From Candidatus Hydrogenedentota bacterium (GTDB lineage: Bacteria > Hydrogenedentota > Hydrogenedentia > Hydrogenedentales > SLHB01), in assembly GCA_003552485.1 (NCBI GenBank), contig PUMX01000171.1, positions 1-5,615 on the forward strand: a DNA stretch of 5,615 bases. Direction: 5' to 3'. Position 1 is the stretch's first letter. Every line of letters begins with the position of its first letter. The position numbers and the translations under genes were made by a program. Of the stretch, positions 1-5,498 are shown in pieces. Under the pieces are notes generated by a model. It worked only from the letters and a program-made list of their open reading frames with translations, did no database searches and was not told the DNA's origin.

Positions 1-704
1 ACCGCGGTGACGCTGCTGTCCACGCCGCCACTGAGCCCGAGGATCACCCGGCCGTCGCCGACTTTCTCCTGAATCTCTTGCGTAGCCATCTCGACGAATG
101 AACCCATGGTCCATCTGCCGGGACATTGACACACTTCGCGCAGGAAATTGGCGAGAATGCGCGGCCCCTGTGGCGTGTGTACGACTTCCGGGTGGAACTG
201 TACGCCGTAAAACCCGCGCGCGCGGTCGGCGATGGCGGCGTAGCGGCAATTCTCCGTCGAGCCGATGGTCTCGAAACCGGGCGGCACAGCGGCCACGGCG
301 TCGCCGTGACTCATCCAAACCTGCGTGAATTCGGCCACGCCCGAGAAGAACCCCCGCGAATCCTGGTGTTCGAGATGCGCGATGCCGTATTCGCGTTTCT
401 CAGCGGGTTCGACGCGGCCGCCCAGTTCGTGGGCGAGCAACTGGCAGCCATAGCAGATGCCGAGTATGGGGATGTCCAGCTTGAAGATGGCAGGGTCAGG
501 CCGCGGCGCGCCTTCGGCGAGCACGCTGGCGGGGCCGCCGCTCAGAATGATTCCCGCCAAGTCCATCGACTTCAATTCGTCCGCGCTGATGTCGTAGGGG
601 ACAATCAAGCTGAATACATTGGCTTCGCGGACGCGCCGCGCAATCAGCTTACTGTATTGCGCGCCGAAATCCAGCACTGCTACGGGACGTTCGGTTCCGT
701 GCAT
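1..704 (-). CDS. guaA: GMP synthase (glutamine-hydrolysing), N-terminal part
   Basis: GMP synthase aminates XMP to GMP using glutamine and ATP, the last step of guanine nucleotide synthesis in the cytoplasm. Reading the minus strand from the ATG at 704 gives 234 residues before the window edge cuts the gene. Residues 1 to about 195 are the class I glutamine amidotransferase domain: the start VAVLDFGAQYSKLIARRVRE, the oxyanion region SGGP (55-58), the nucleophile elbow GICYGCQ with catalytic Cys84, and GVQFHPEV with His171 and Glu173 completing the triad. The ATP pyrophosphatase domain then begins, with its PP-loop SGGVDS at about 225-230. The synthetase core and dimerisation domain lie outside the window. 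The ATG is 3 bp after the guaB stop and the best Shine-Dalgarno-like string (AGGTG) is about 12 nt away inside guaB, so translation is probably coupled to guaB. Family identity is secure; only the truncation limits it. Confidence 0.96.
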   Translation of the reverse strand, partial: MHGTERPVAVLDFGAQYSKLIARRVREANVFSLIVPYDISADELKSMDLAGIILSGGPASVLAEGAPRPDPAIFKLDIPILGICYGCQLLAHELGGRVEPAEKREYGIAHLEHQDSRGFFSGVAEFTQVWMSHGDAVAAVPPGFETIGSTENCRYAAIADRARGFYGVQFHPEVVHTPQGPRILANFLREVCQCPGRWTMGSFVEMATQEIQEKVGDGRVILGLSGGVDSSVTA

Positions 705-707
705 AAT

Positions 708-2180
708 CTAGCGGAGCACCTGATAGTTCGGGGCTTCTTCAGTAATAGTGACGTCATGCGGATGGCTTTCGCGCACGCCGGCCAGGGACACGCGTACAAA
801 GGTGGTTTGCTTGCGCAACGCGTCGAGGCTGCTGCAGCCGCAGTAACCCATGCCCGAACGCACGCCGCCCGCGAGTTGATGCATATAATCCGACAGGCTT
901 CCCCGGAACGGCACCCTCCCCTCGACCCCCTCGGGCACGAGTTTGCTGTGATCTTCGTCGAACTGGAGATAGCGCGCCTTGCTGCCGCGTTGCATGGACT
1001 TAATCGAGCCCATGCCGCGATGCACCTTGTAGGTGCGGCCCTCATAGAGGATGGTCTCGCCGGGGCTTTCCTCGGTGCCCGCGAAGAGGCTTCCGATCAT
1101 CACGCTTTCCGCGCCCGCCGCCAGCGCCTTCACGATGTCGCCGCTGTACCGGATGCCGCCATCGGAAATGACGGGCACGTTGTGCTCGCGCGCCGCCTCG
1201 ACGGCGTCAAGAACCGCCGTAAGTTGCGGCATGCCCGCGCCGGCGACGACTCGGGTGGTGCAGATCGAGCCCGGCCCAACGCCAACTTTGACGCCGTCCA
1301 CGCCCGCGGCGATGAGGTCACGCGTCGCCTCCGCTGTGACCACGTTGCCCGCCACGACGTCGGTAGCGGGAAAACGCTCCTTGAGCCGGCTCACCATGTT
1401 GAGCACGCCGGTATTATGGCCGTGGGCAGTGTCCACCACGAGCGCGTCCACTTTGGCGTCGATCAGCGCCTGCGCGCGCTCGAGTTCATCGTCGCCCACG
1501 CCAACGGCCGCGGCCACGCGAAGCCGGCCCATCTCGTCTCTGCAGCTATGCGGAAAATCACGGGCTTTCGCGATGTCCTTGATCGTGATAAGCCCTTTGA
1601 GCTTGCCGTCTTCCGACACAATCGGCAGCTTCTCAATGCGGTGCTGATGCAACAACTCCTTGGCGCGTTCCAGCGTCGTGCCCGGCGGGATAGTGACGAG
1701 GTTCTCCCGCGTCATGACCTTGTCGATAGGCACGCTGTAGTCATCGAGAAACCGCAGATCGCGATTGGTGAGAATTCCCACCAGATGGCCGTTCACATCG
1801 GTAATTGGCACGCCCGACACCCGGTAGCGCGCCATGAGATTCTCGGCCTCCTGCACGCTGTTCTCCGGACGTAGCGTGATGGGGTGAGTGATGATGCCGG
1901 CCTGCGAGCGCTTGACGCGATCCACCTCGGCGGCTTGTTCGTCGAAGGTCAGGTTCTTGTGGATGACGCCCATGCCGCCTTCTTGCGCGATGGCCATGGC
2001 GAGGCGCGCTTCGGTGACCGTATCCATGGCGGCGCTGACCAAAGGCAGATTTAGAGTGACGTTACGCGTGAAACGCGTAGACAGATCAACATCGCGCGGC
2101 AGCACGTCCGAGCGTTCCGGACGCAACAGGACGTCGTCGAAGGATAGTCCGTCGATGAAACGATCCTCGTGGTAATGCAT
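708..2180 (-). CDS. guaB: IMP dehydrogenase
   Basis: Oxidises IMP to XMP with NAD+, the committed step to guanine nucleotides, as a cytoplasmic tetramer. The product is 490 residues, the normal bacterial length. It opens with the family signature FIDGLSFDDVLLRP (about 8-21) and SAAMDTVTE. Two CBS domains occupy about 95-150 and 155-208 inside the TIM barrel. The catalytic loop GPGSICTTR (302-310) carries the nucleophile Cys307. The IMP-phosphate site SDGGIRYSGD (339-348) and the flap region, with YKVHRGMGS and GSKARY, follow; the typical C-terminus HDVTITEEAPNYQV ends it. The ATG at 2180 is chosen because GGAGG lies just upstream (2185-2189) and family homology begins there. The frame stays open to a TTG at 2282, but that TTG is the first three bases of the likely -35 box, so it is not a start. 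guaA follows 3 bp downstream as a guaBA operon; the methylase gene is divergent. Confidence 0.97.
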   Translation of the reverse strand: MHYHEDRFIDGLSFDDVLLRPERSDVLPRDVDLSTRFTRNVTLNLPLVSAAMDTVTEARLAMAIAQEGGMGVIHKNLTFDEQAAEVDRVKRSQAGIITHPITLRPENSVQEAENLMARYRVSGVPITDVNGHLVGILTNRDLRFLDDYSVPIDKVMTRENLVTIPPGTTLERAKELLHQHRIEKLPIVSEDGKLKGLITIKDIAKARDFPHSCRDEMGRLRVAAAVGVGDDELERAQALIDAKVDALVVDTAHGHNTGVLNMVSRLKERFPATDVVAGNVVTAEATRDLIAAGVDGVKVGVGPGSICTTRVVAGAGMPQLTAVLDAVEAAREHNVPVISDGGIRYSGDIVKALAAGAESVMIGSLFAGTEESPGETILYEGRTYKVHRGMGSIKSMQRGSKARYLQFDEDHSKLVPEGVEGRVPFRGSLSDYMHQLAGGVRSGMGYCGCSSLDALRKQTTFVRVSLAGVRESHPHDVTITEEAPNYQVLR

Positions 2181-2184
2181 GGAG

Positions 2185-2189
2185 CCTCC
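2185..2189 (-). promoter_or_regulatory. guaB ribosome binding site
   Basis: On the minus strand GGAGG sits 4 nt before the ATG at 2180, within TTTGGAGGCTCC. It fixes the start of guaB and excludes the 34-codon N-terminal extension that the open frame would permit. The spacing is a little short but the match to the anti-Shine-Dalgarno is strong. Confidence 0.75.
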
Positions 2190-2209
2190 AAAGTACTGGC
2201 GGGGAATGT

Positions 2210-2223
2210 CCCGGTGACCCGGG
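2210..2223 (-). other. Short hairpin in the guaB leader
   Basis: Arms CCCGG and CCGGG flank a 4-nt loop, giving a five-pair G/C stem in the predicted leader about 30 nt before the start codon. No U-tract follows, so it is not a terminator. It is too short to call a riboswitch; it may affect leader folding only. Confidence 0.35.
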
Positions 2224-2253
2224 GGCGGGCTGGATGTTGCCTCCGGGATATGT

Positions 2254-2282
2254 ATTCTAGACGCCGCTCGCGCTACAGTCAA
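2254..2282 (-). promoter_or_regulatory. Sigma70-type promoter of guaBA
   Basis: Read on the minus strand, TTGACT (2282-2277) and TAGAAT (2259-2254) are separated by exactly 17 nt. Each hexamer differs from the TTGACA/TATAAT consensus at one position. Transcription would start near 2247, giving a leader of about 67 nt before the guaB ATG. The position, orientation and spacing all fit the guaBA operon. No experimental start is available, so this is a sequence-based prediction. Confidence 0.65.
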
Positions 2283-2320
2283 ACGCGTGCATAAACCTTG
2301 AGCCCCTATCGAGGAAGGCG

Positions 2321-2352
2321 CGCGACACGCAATCTGCTGTGTTGCGTTCGCG
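2321..2352. repeat. Bulged 11-bp inverted repeat between guaB and the methylase
   Basis: The left arm 2321-2332 (CGCGA, an unpaired C at 2326, then ACGCAA) is complementary to the right arm 2342-2352 (TTGCGT then TCGCG), with a 9-nt loop between. All eleven pairs are Watson-Crick. The right arm runs into a perfect 10-bp palindrome, GTTCGCGAAC (2346-2355). The repeat lies upstream of both divergent units: about 40 nt beyond the guaB -35 box and 120 nt before the likely methylase start. No U-run follows on either strand, so it is not an intrinsic terminator. It may be an operator or an RNA hairpin in the methylase leader. Confidence 0.55.
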
Positions 2353-2474
2353 AACTCGCCTCCGGCATCATGCCTCTAACAACAGGGCATCACACAAGCC
2401 CCCCTTGATTGGCGCTGCGTGATGAGATGGGGGAGGCAAACATATCGTGCGGCCGCTTCCAAAAAGAGACTGCT

Positions 2475-3632
2475 GTGGATAAAGCGATAGGAACCTTTTA
2501 CGAATTCTTTGCTGGCGGCGGCATGGCGCGCGCCGGATTGGGTTCCCATTGGCGCTGTGTGTTCGCAAACGATTTCGATCACAAGAAGAGCGCGGTGTAT
2601 CGAGATAACTGGGGAGATGACATCCTGCAAACGGAAGATATCCGGAGGATCGAGGCTTCGGATCTGCCCGCGCAGGCTGATCTCGCCTGGGCCTCGTTTC
2701 CGTGCCAGGATCTCTCCCTTGCCGGCGGCGGCGCTGGGCTTAAGGGAGACCGCTCGGGAACGTTCTGGCCGTTCTGGTCGTTGATGGGCGATCTCGTCAA
2801 CGAAGGACGGCCGCCGCGGATGGTGGTGCTCGAAAACGTGTGCGGAGCGCTCACTTCCCATCAAGGCAAAGACTTCGCCGCTATCGGCGCGGCATTGTGC
2901 AAGGCGGGGTACCGGTATGGAGCCCTGGTAATCGACGCCGCCCTGTTCACGCCGCAGTCCCGTCCGCGCCTGTTCGTCGTGGCCGTGCGCGAAGATGAGC
3001 CGCCGCCCGCCGCGCTGATGTCGGATTGCCCCATGGATCCGTGGCATACCCGCGCCGTTCAAATGGCTCACAAGAACCTAAGCCGCGCGGCGAAGAACCA
3101 TTGGGTCTGGTGGAGGCTGCCCACTCCGCCGCCACGAACCACGGAGCTCGCCGACCACATCGAAGACCAGCCAGCCGGCGTGGACTGGCATTCGACCGAT
3201 GAGACGCGGCGGATCCTCGATATGATGAGCGAGGTAAACCAGGTGAAGGTGGACGAGGCGAAAAACGCCGGGCGCCGCATAGTGGGCGCGGTCTACAAAC
3301 GCACCCGCCGTGACAAGTTTGGACGCAAGGCGCAGCGGGCCGAAGTGCGATTCGATGGCGTCGCGGGCTGCTTGCGCACGCCCGCTGGCGGTTCGAGCCG
3401 CCAGTCCATCATGCTTGTGCATGGCGAAACCGTGAAGACGCGGTTGCTTTCCGCGCGCGAAGCGGCCCGGCTCATGGGCCTGCCAGACACGTACCGGCTG
3501 CCCCAGAGATACAACGAAGCCTATCACCTGGCCGGCGACGGGATTGTCGTGCCGGTGGTCCGCCATCTTGCGGCTCACCTGCTCGAACCGCATCTGCTCA
3601 ATCCGCCGCAATCCAAGACCGTGGCGGCATGA
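2475..3632 (+). CDS. DNA (cytosine-5-)-methyltransferase
   Basis: Transfers methyl from S-adenosylmethionine to C5 of cytosine in DNA. Counting from the GTG at 2475 (385 residues), motif I FYEFFAGGGMARAGL (8-22) binds AdoMet. Motif II is around FANDFD. Motif IV FPCQDLSLAG holds the catalytic Cys77. Motif VI is VLENVCG (about 118-124), and motif VIII is QSRPRLFVVA (161-170). A variable target-recognition stretch spans about 170-295, then CLRTPAGGSSRQ, motif IX RLLSAREAARLMGLPDTY (323-340), and motif X around GDGIVVPVV. All catalytic motifs are intact in the standard order. The start is uncertain: the frame opens at TTG 2409 and has ATG at 2427. GTG 2475 is preferred because it has GAG 6 nt upstream (2466-2468) and begins close to motif I as relatives do. 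The recognition sequence cannot be read from the protein. vsr follows; no endonuclease gene is adjacent. Confidence 0.93.
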   Translation: MDKAIGTFYEFFAGGGMARAGLGSHWRCVFANDFDHKKSAVYRDNWGDDILQTEDIRRIEASDLPAQADLAWASFPCQDLSLAGGGAGLKGDRSGTFWPFWSLMGDLVNEGRPPRMVVLENVCGALTSHQGKDFAAIGAALCKAGYRYGALVIDAALFTPQSRPRLFVVAVREDEPPPAALMSDCPMDPWHTRAVQMAHKNLSRAAKNHWVWWRLPTPPPRTTELADHIEDQPAGVDWHSTDETRRILDMMSEVNQVKVDEAKNAGRRIVGAVYKRTRRDKFGRKAQRAEVRFDGVAGCLRTPAGGSSRQSIMLVHGETVKTRLLSAREAARLMGLPDTYRLPQRYNEAYHLAGDGIVVPVVRHLAAHLLEPHLLNPPQSKTVAA

Positions 3633-3664
3633 ACGCCACGCGTTGCATCGTCCGCCGATCATGA
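3629..3664 (+). CDS. Possible 11-codon bridging ORF between methylase and vsr
   Basis: An ATG at 3629 overlaps the methylase stop (TGA 3630-3632) as ATGA. It opens a frame of eleven codons, MNATRCIVRRS, ending in a TGA at 3662-3664 that in turn overlaps the vsr ATG (3661-3663) as ATGA. The peptide has no recognisable function. If translated, it would carry terminating ribosomes across the 28-bp gap to the vsr start, which lacks a Shine-Dalgarno sequence of its own. It could equally be chance, since ATGA is a common tetramer. Confidence 0.3.
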   Translation: MNATRCIVRRS

Positions 3665-4089
3665 GCGCCAACAACGACACTCCGGAACAACGCAGCCGCA
3701 CCATGCGCGCCGTCAAAGGGCAAGACACGAGTCCAGAAAAAACGGTGCGCCGCCTCATACACCATATGGGATATCGCTACCGGCTGCACCGCCGCGACCT
3801 GCCCGGTAAACCGGACCTAGTCTTTGCCAGCCGGCGGAAAGTCGTCTTCGTGCATGGGTGTTTCTGGCACGGACACGGATGCAAACGCGGCGCGCGCATG
3901 CCCAAAACAAACGTGGACTACTGGCGGCGCAAGATCGGGCGCAACGTCGAACGCGACGCTGAACACCACGCGAACCTGCGCGCGCTCGGCTGGGATGTGA
4001 TGATCGTCTGGGAGTGCGAACTCAAAGACACCGCCGCGCTCGCCGAGCGGATCAAGGCTTTTCTCAGCGGATGCGCCGACGACGGCTGA
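3661..4089 (+). CDS. vsr: Very short patch repair (Vsr) mismatch endonuclease
   Basis: Vsr nicks DNA 5' of the T in T:G mismatches that arise when 5-methylcytosine deaminates, starting short-patch repair. The 142-residue protein starts as the family does (TPEQRSRTMRAVKGQDTSPE). It keeps the residues known from the E. coli enzyme, shifted by one: Glu26, catalytic Asp52 in GKPDLVF, and the HGCFWHGHGC segment (65-74) with His65, His70 and zinc ligands Cys67, His72 and Cys74. The fourth zinc ligand is Cys119 in VWECEL, and KIGRNVERD (91-99) is also conserved. Length is close to the usual 135-155. The frame is open back to 3544 inside the methylase, but those codons have no family similarity, so ATG 3661 is used. 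There is no clear Shine-Dalgarno; initiation may be coupled to upstream translation. Its specificity presumably matches the methylase site. Confidence 0.95.
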   Translation: MSANNDTPEQRSRTMRAVKGQDTSPEKTVRRLIHHMGYRYRLHRRDLPGKPDLVFASRRKVVFVHGCFWHGHGCKRGARMPKTNVDYWRRKIGRNVERDAEHHANLRALGWDVMIVWECELKDTAALAERIKAFLSGCADDG

Positions 4090-4447
4090 CGTGGAGGTTC
4101 GCAATTCAGCGGCGCGTTCATGGTAGAGCGGTTCCCTTGCCACACATAACGCCGGTATCTTGTCGGCACATAACTAAAGCCGTGAGCTCTTGCCGCTTGG
4201 AAGGCGGCGCTACGTGGACTGGTGGGGGAGTCGCGGAAAATATCGTCTACGCGCTACGCGCGCTGAATCCTTGGCCACCCATTTGTCTTCCCCACGACAT
4301 AAATCCACAAATCAAAGCCCGGCTACGCACAATCCTACGGAGGGGCAAAGTTTGGCGCGGGACCGGGCGGCGGCCCCGCGCCTCGCGTATGCGGAAAGAA
4401 GGGATGCGCTGAATACGGCTTGCTCCGGCCAACGGCATGACCGGTGA
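4090..4447. other. Gene-free stretch between convergent vsr and lipoprotein genes
   Basis: Open frames cross this interval on both strands, but their translations are Arg/Pro/Ser-rich and resemble no family, lack ribosome sites and overlap each other, as expected of GC-rich noncoding DNA. A hairpin with arms GCCGCTT (4192-4198) and AGGCGGC (4202-4208), counting one G-U pair, lies about 100 nt after vsr but has no U-tract. A second GC-rich hairpin nearer the lipoprotein gene is listed separately. No tRNA, IS end or endonuclease remnant was recognised. Confidence 0.5.
4354..4382 (-). terminator. GC-rich hairpin, candidate terminator of the lipoprotein gene
   Basis: Perfect 8-bp arms, GGCGCGGG (4354-4361) and CCCGCGCC (4375-4382), enclose 13 nt. 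On the minus strand it lies about 65 nt past the lipoprotein stop and is followed by AAACTTTG, a poor U-tract. The stem is strong but the tail is weak, so intrinsic termination is only possible. On the plus strand no U-run follows. Confidence 0.35.
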
Positions 4448-5182
4448 TCAAAAACCGAGTTGGTCCAGCGCCTCTTGTTGCCGCTGATTATACTGGTCTT
4501 GTGTGCGGTCGATGGCGCCGCGGCCATAACTCCCCGCCGCCGATGTCCCGCTGTGACGCTGCCGCTGCAATTCCTGTTGCGCGCCCAAGCCAGTCATCCC
4601 GTCCACCATGGGCGAAACGCCATCCGGGCGGCGCTGCTGCTGGCGCTGATGCTGAGGCGCCTGTTGCCGCACGGCGTCGGGATGAGCGACCGCGCCTGTC
4701 TGCGGATTGTACAAGAACTCGCGGCCGTCGGTTGTGCGCGGCGGTTCAGATAGATAGTTCGGCGCGAGCGCGTCCAGCGACGGCGGGTAATAACCGGTTT
4801 GGCGTCCGTAACGGTTGATGGCCTGGTAGATTTCTTCCATTGTCTGGCGGTCGTCCGCTTGGGCCTGAGTGTCCTCGCCCACGCTGCCCGTCGCCGGATC
4901 GTATGCAAGCGGTTCACCGTCGGGCCCCTTCGGAACCTCGGCGAGAAACTCAGGAATGAGCGCCTCTAAGGATGGCGGATTCTCACCCTTTTCCGCGCGG
5001 TATGCGGCAATCGCTTGGTTCACTTGCCACCGCGCGGTCTGCTGCTCGACGGCGTCCGTGGTTTCCGTTAACCGCTCGACGTTCTCGCGCTGCAATTCGC
5101 CGGTAATGGCCGTCGATGTCAACACGTCCAGGCCGCATCCGGTTAGGAGCGCACATGCTAATGTCACCATAATTGCTCGCAT
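4448..5182 (-). CDS. Lipoprotein with two tandem pseudopilin (GspG)-like modules
   Basis: Predicted 244-residue lipoprotein of unknown function. MRAIMVTLACALLTGC is a short signal peptide with lipobox LTGC; Cys16 would be lipidated and the rest exported. A polar helix (about 20-50) follows. Two modules of about 49 residues start 63 residues apart: 53-101 and 116-165. By my hand alignment they share 22 of 49 residues, around the pattern QAI..Y....G..PPSL.AL.P..L.E.P and a DG.....Y.P.TG turn. This pattern is typical of C-terminal domains of type II secretion major pseudopilins, but the prepilin cleavage site and long hydrophobic helix are absent. The tail from about 170 is Gln/Arg-rich, ending YNQRQQEALDQLGF. 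The ATG at 5182 is chosen for its GGAGG site 8 nt upstream; the frame continues to ATG 5197 and TTG 5200. It faces vsr convergently. A role in envelope assembly or secretion is a guess. Confidence 0.8.
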   Translation of the reverse strand: MRAIMVTLACALLTGCGLDVLTSTAITGELQRENVERLTETTDAVEQQTARWQVNQAIAAYRAEKGENPPSLEALIPEFLAEVPKGPDGEPLAYDPATGSVGEDTQAQADDRQTMEEIYQAINRYGRQTGYYPPSLDALAPNYLSEPPRTTDGREFLYNPQTGAVAHPDAVRQQAPQHQRQQQRRPDGVSPMVDGMTGLGAQQELQRQRHSGTSAAGSYGRGAIDRTQDQYNQRQQEALDQLGF

Positions 5183-5190
5183 TGGCTTCA

Positions 5191-5195
5191 CCTCC
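5191..5195 (-). promoter_or_regulatory. Lipoprotein gene ribosome binding site
   Basis: On the minus strand GGAGG (within GATGGAGGTGAAG) lies 8 nt before the ATG at 5182. The optional upstream starts at 5197 and 5200 overlap or precede it and have no site of their own, so it decides the start. A TAGAAT at 5208-5203 could be a -10 box, but no good -35 was found at the right distance and the leader would be very short. Confidence 0.7.
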
Positions 5196-5224
5196 ATCAA
5201 TTATTCTACCACATCGGCATCCGT

Positions 5225-5238
5225 TTGACGCACGTCAA
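5225..5238. repeat. 14-bp palindrome, possible operator
   Basis: TTGACG and CGTCAA are perfect inverted halves separated by CA. It lies 43 bp upstream of the lipoprotein start and in the spacer it shares with the divergent winged-helix gene, where a dimeric regulator could act on one or both. The regulator is not known. Confidence 0.4.
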
Positions 5239-5347
5239 TCGCCACGCAGGCTCATGTGAGGGGTCGAACGGACGGGACCATTGAATCGTTTCGTAACGCT
5301 CCCAAACCGACGAAGAAAACCTGCGGTGCGATACGTGATTCGAGTAT

Positions 5348-5353
5348 TATAAT
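5348..5353 (+). promoter_or_regulatory. Consensus -10 element, possible promoter of the winged-helix gene
   Basis: A perfect TATAAT occurs in this spacer, oriented toward the gene at 5499. No good -35 is visible 16-18 nt upstream (the bases there are near GGTGCG). If used, the leader would be about 140 nt and contain both downstream inverted repeats. Confidence 0.35.
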
Positions 5354-5414
5354 GCCTAAAATGTGTCACAAAGAACGCAACCTGCCGCTATAAACTGGCC
5401 CAACACGGCGATAT

Positions 5415-5433
5415 CGACGACAAAATAACGTCG
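5415..5433. repeat. Inverted repeat CGACG/CGTCG
   Basis: Arms CGACG (5415-5419) and CGTCG (5429-5433) flank a 9-nt A-rich loop; a U-G pair could extend the stem on the plus-strand RNA. The half-site GACG/CGTC is shared with the palindrome at 5225-5238, hinting at a common binder, though such short motifs recur by chance. Confidence 0.3.
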
Positions 5434-5441
5434 GTAAAATC

Positions 5442-5465
5442 ATTGCAGATGTCTTTGTTTGCAAT
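5442..5465. repeat. Inverted repeat ATTGCA/TGCAAT
   Basis: Perfect 6-bp arms (5442-5447 and 5460-5465) flank a 12-nt spacer, ending 33 bp before the winged-helix start codon. The size and position suit an operator for a dimeric regulator, possibly autoregulation by the downstream protein. This is inferred only from layout. Confidence 0.35.
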
Positions 5466-5498
5466 TCAACGAATACTCTGATGTAATATACGGCAATC

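Larger units (their letters stand above)
5239..5498. other. Intergenic spacer before the winged-helix gene
   Basis: This spacer is visibly less GC-rich than the flanking genes and has no ORF I can support. It contains a TATAAT hexamer and two inverted repeats listed separately, between the divergent lipoprotein and winged-helix genes. A second, poorer -10-like hexamer (TAATAT, 5484-5489) lies only 9 nt before the winged-helix ATG and would give an almost leaderless message. Confidence 0.5.

Noticed and set aside
126..1874. A 582-codon open frame on the plus strand
   Set aside because: It is antisense to guaA and guaB, whose catalytic motifs are unmistakable. Its translation is His/Ala/Arg-rich without any family pattern, a usual shadow in GC-rich genes.
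2327..2347. A PurR operator controlling guaBA
   Set aside because: The half-sites ACGCAA and TTGCGT match the E. coli site, but the spacer is 9 nt instead of 4, which the known dimer would not accommodate. It is kept only as an unexplained inverted repeat.
2376..3071. A 231-codon minus-strand frame opposite the methylase
   Set aside because: The methylase motifs on the plus strand account for this DNA. The antisense translation has no recognisable domain and no good ribosome site.
3544..3660. N-terminal extension of Vsr by 39 codons
   Set aside because: The extension lies mostly inside the methylase gene and has no similarity to Vsr; family homology begins at ATG 3661.
3078..3758. A 226-codon minus-strand frame opposite the methylase end and vsr start
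   Set aside because: It is a shadow of two well-supported plus-strand genes and resembles no family.
4014..4412. Plus-strand frames of 132 and 85 codons after vsr
   Set aside because: They start within or just after vsr, overlap one another, have low-complexity Arg-rich translations and lack ribosome sites.
4444..5228. Plus-strand frames of about 97-124 codons opposite the lipoprotein gene
   Set aside because: The minus-strand product has a signal peptide, lipobox, internal duplication and a strong ribosome site, so these are shadows.
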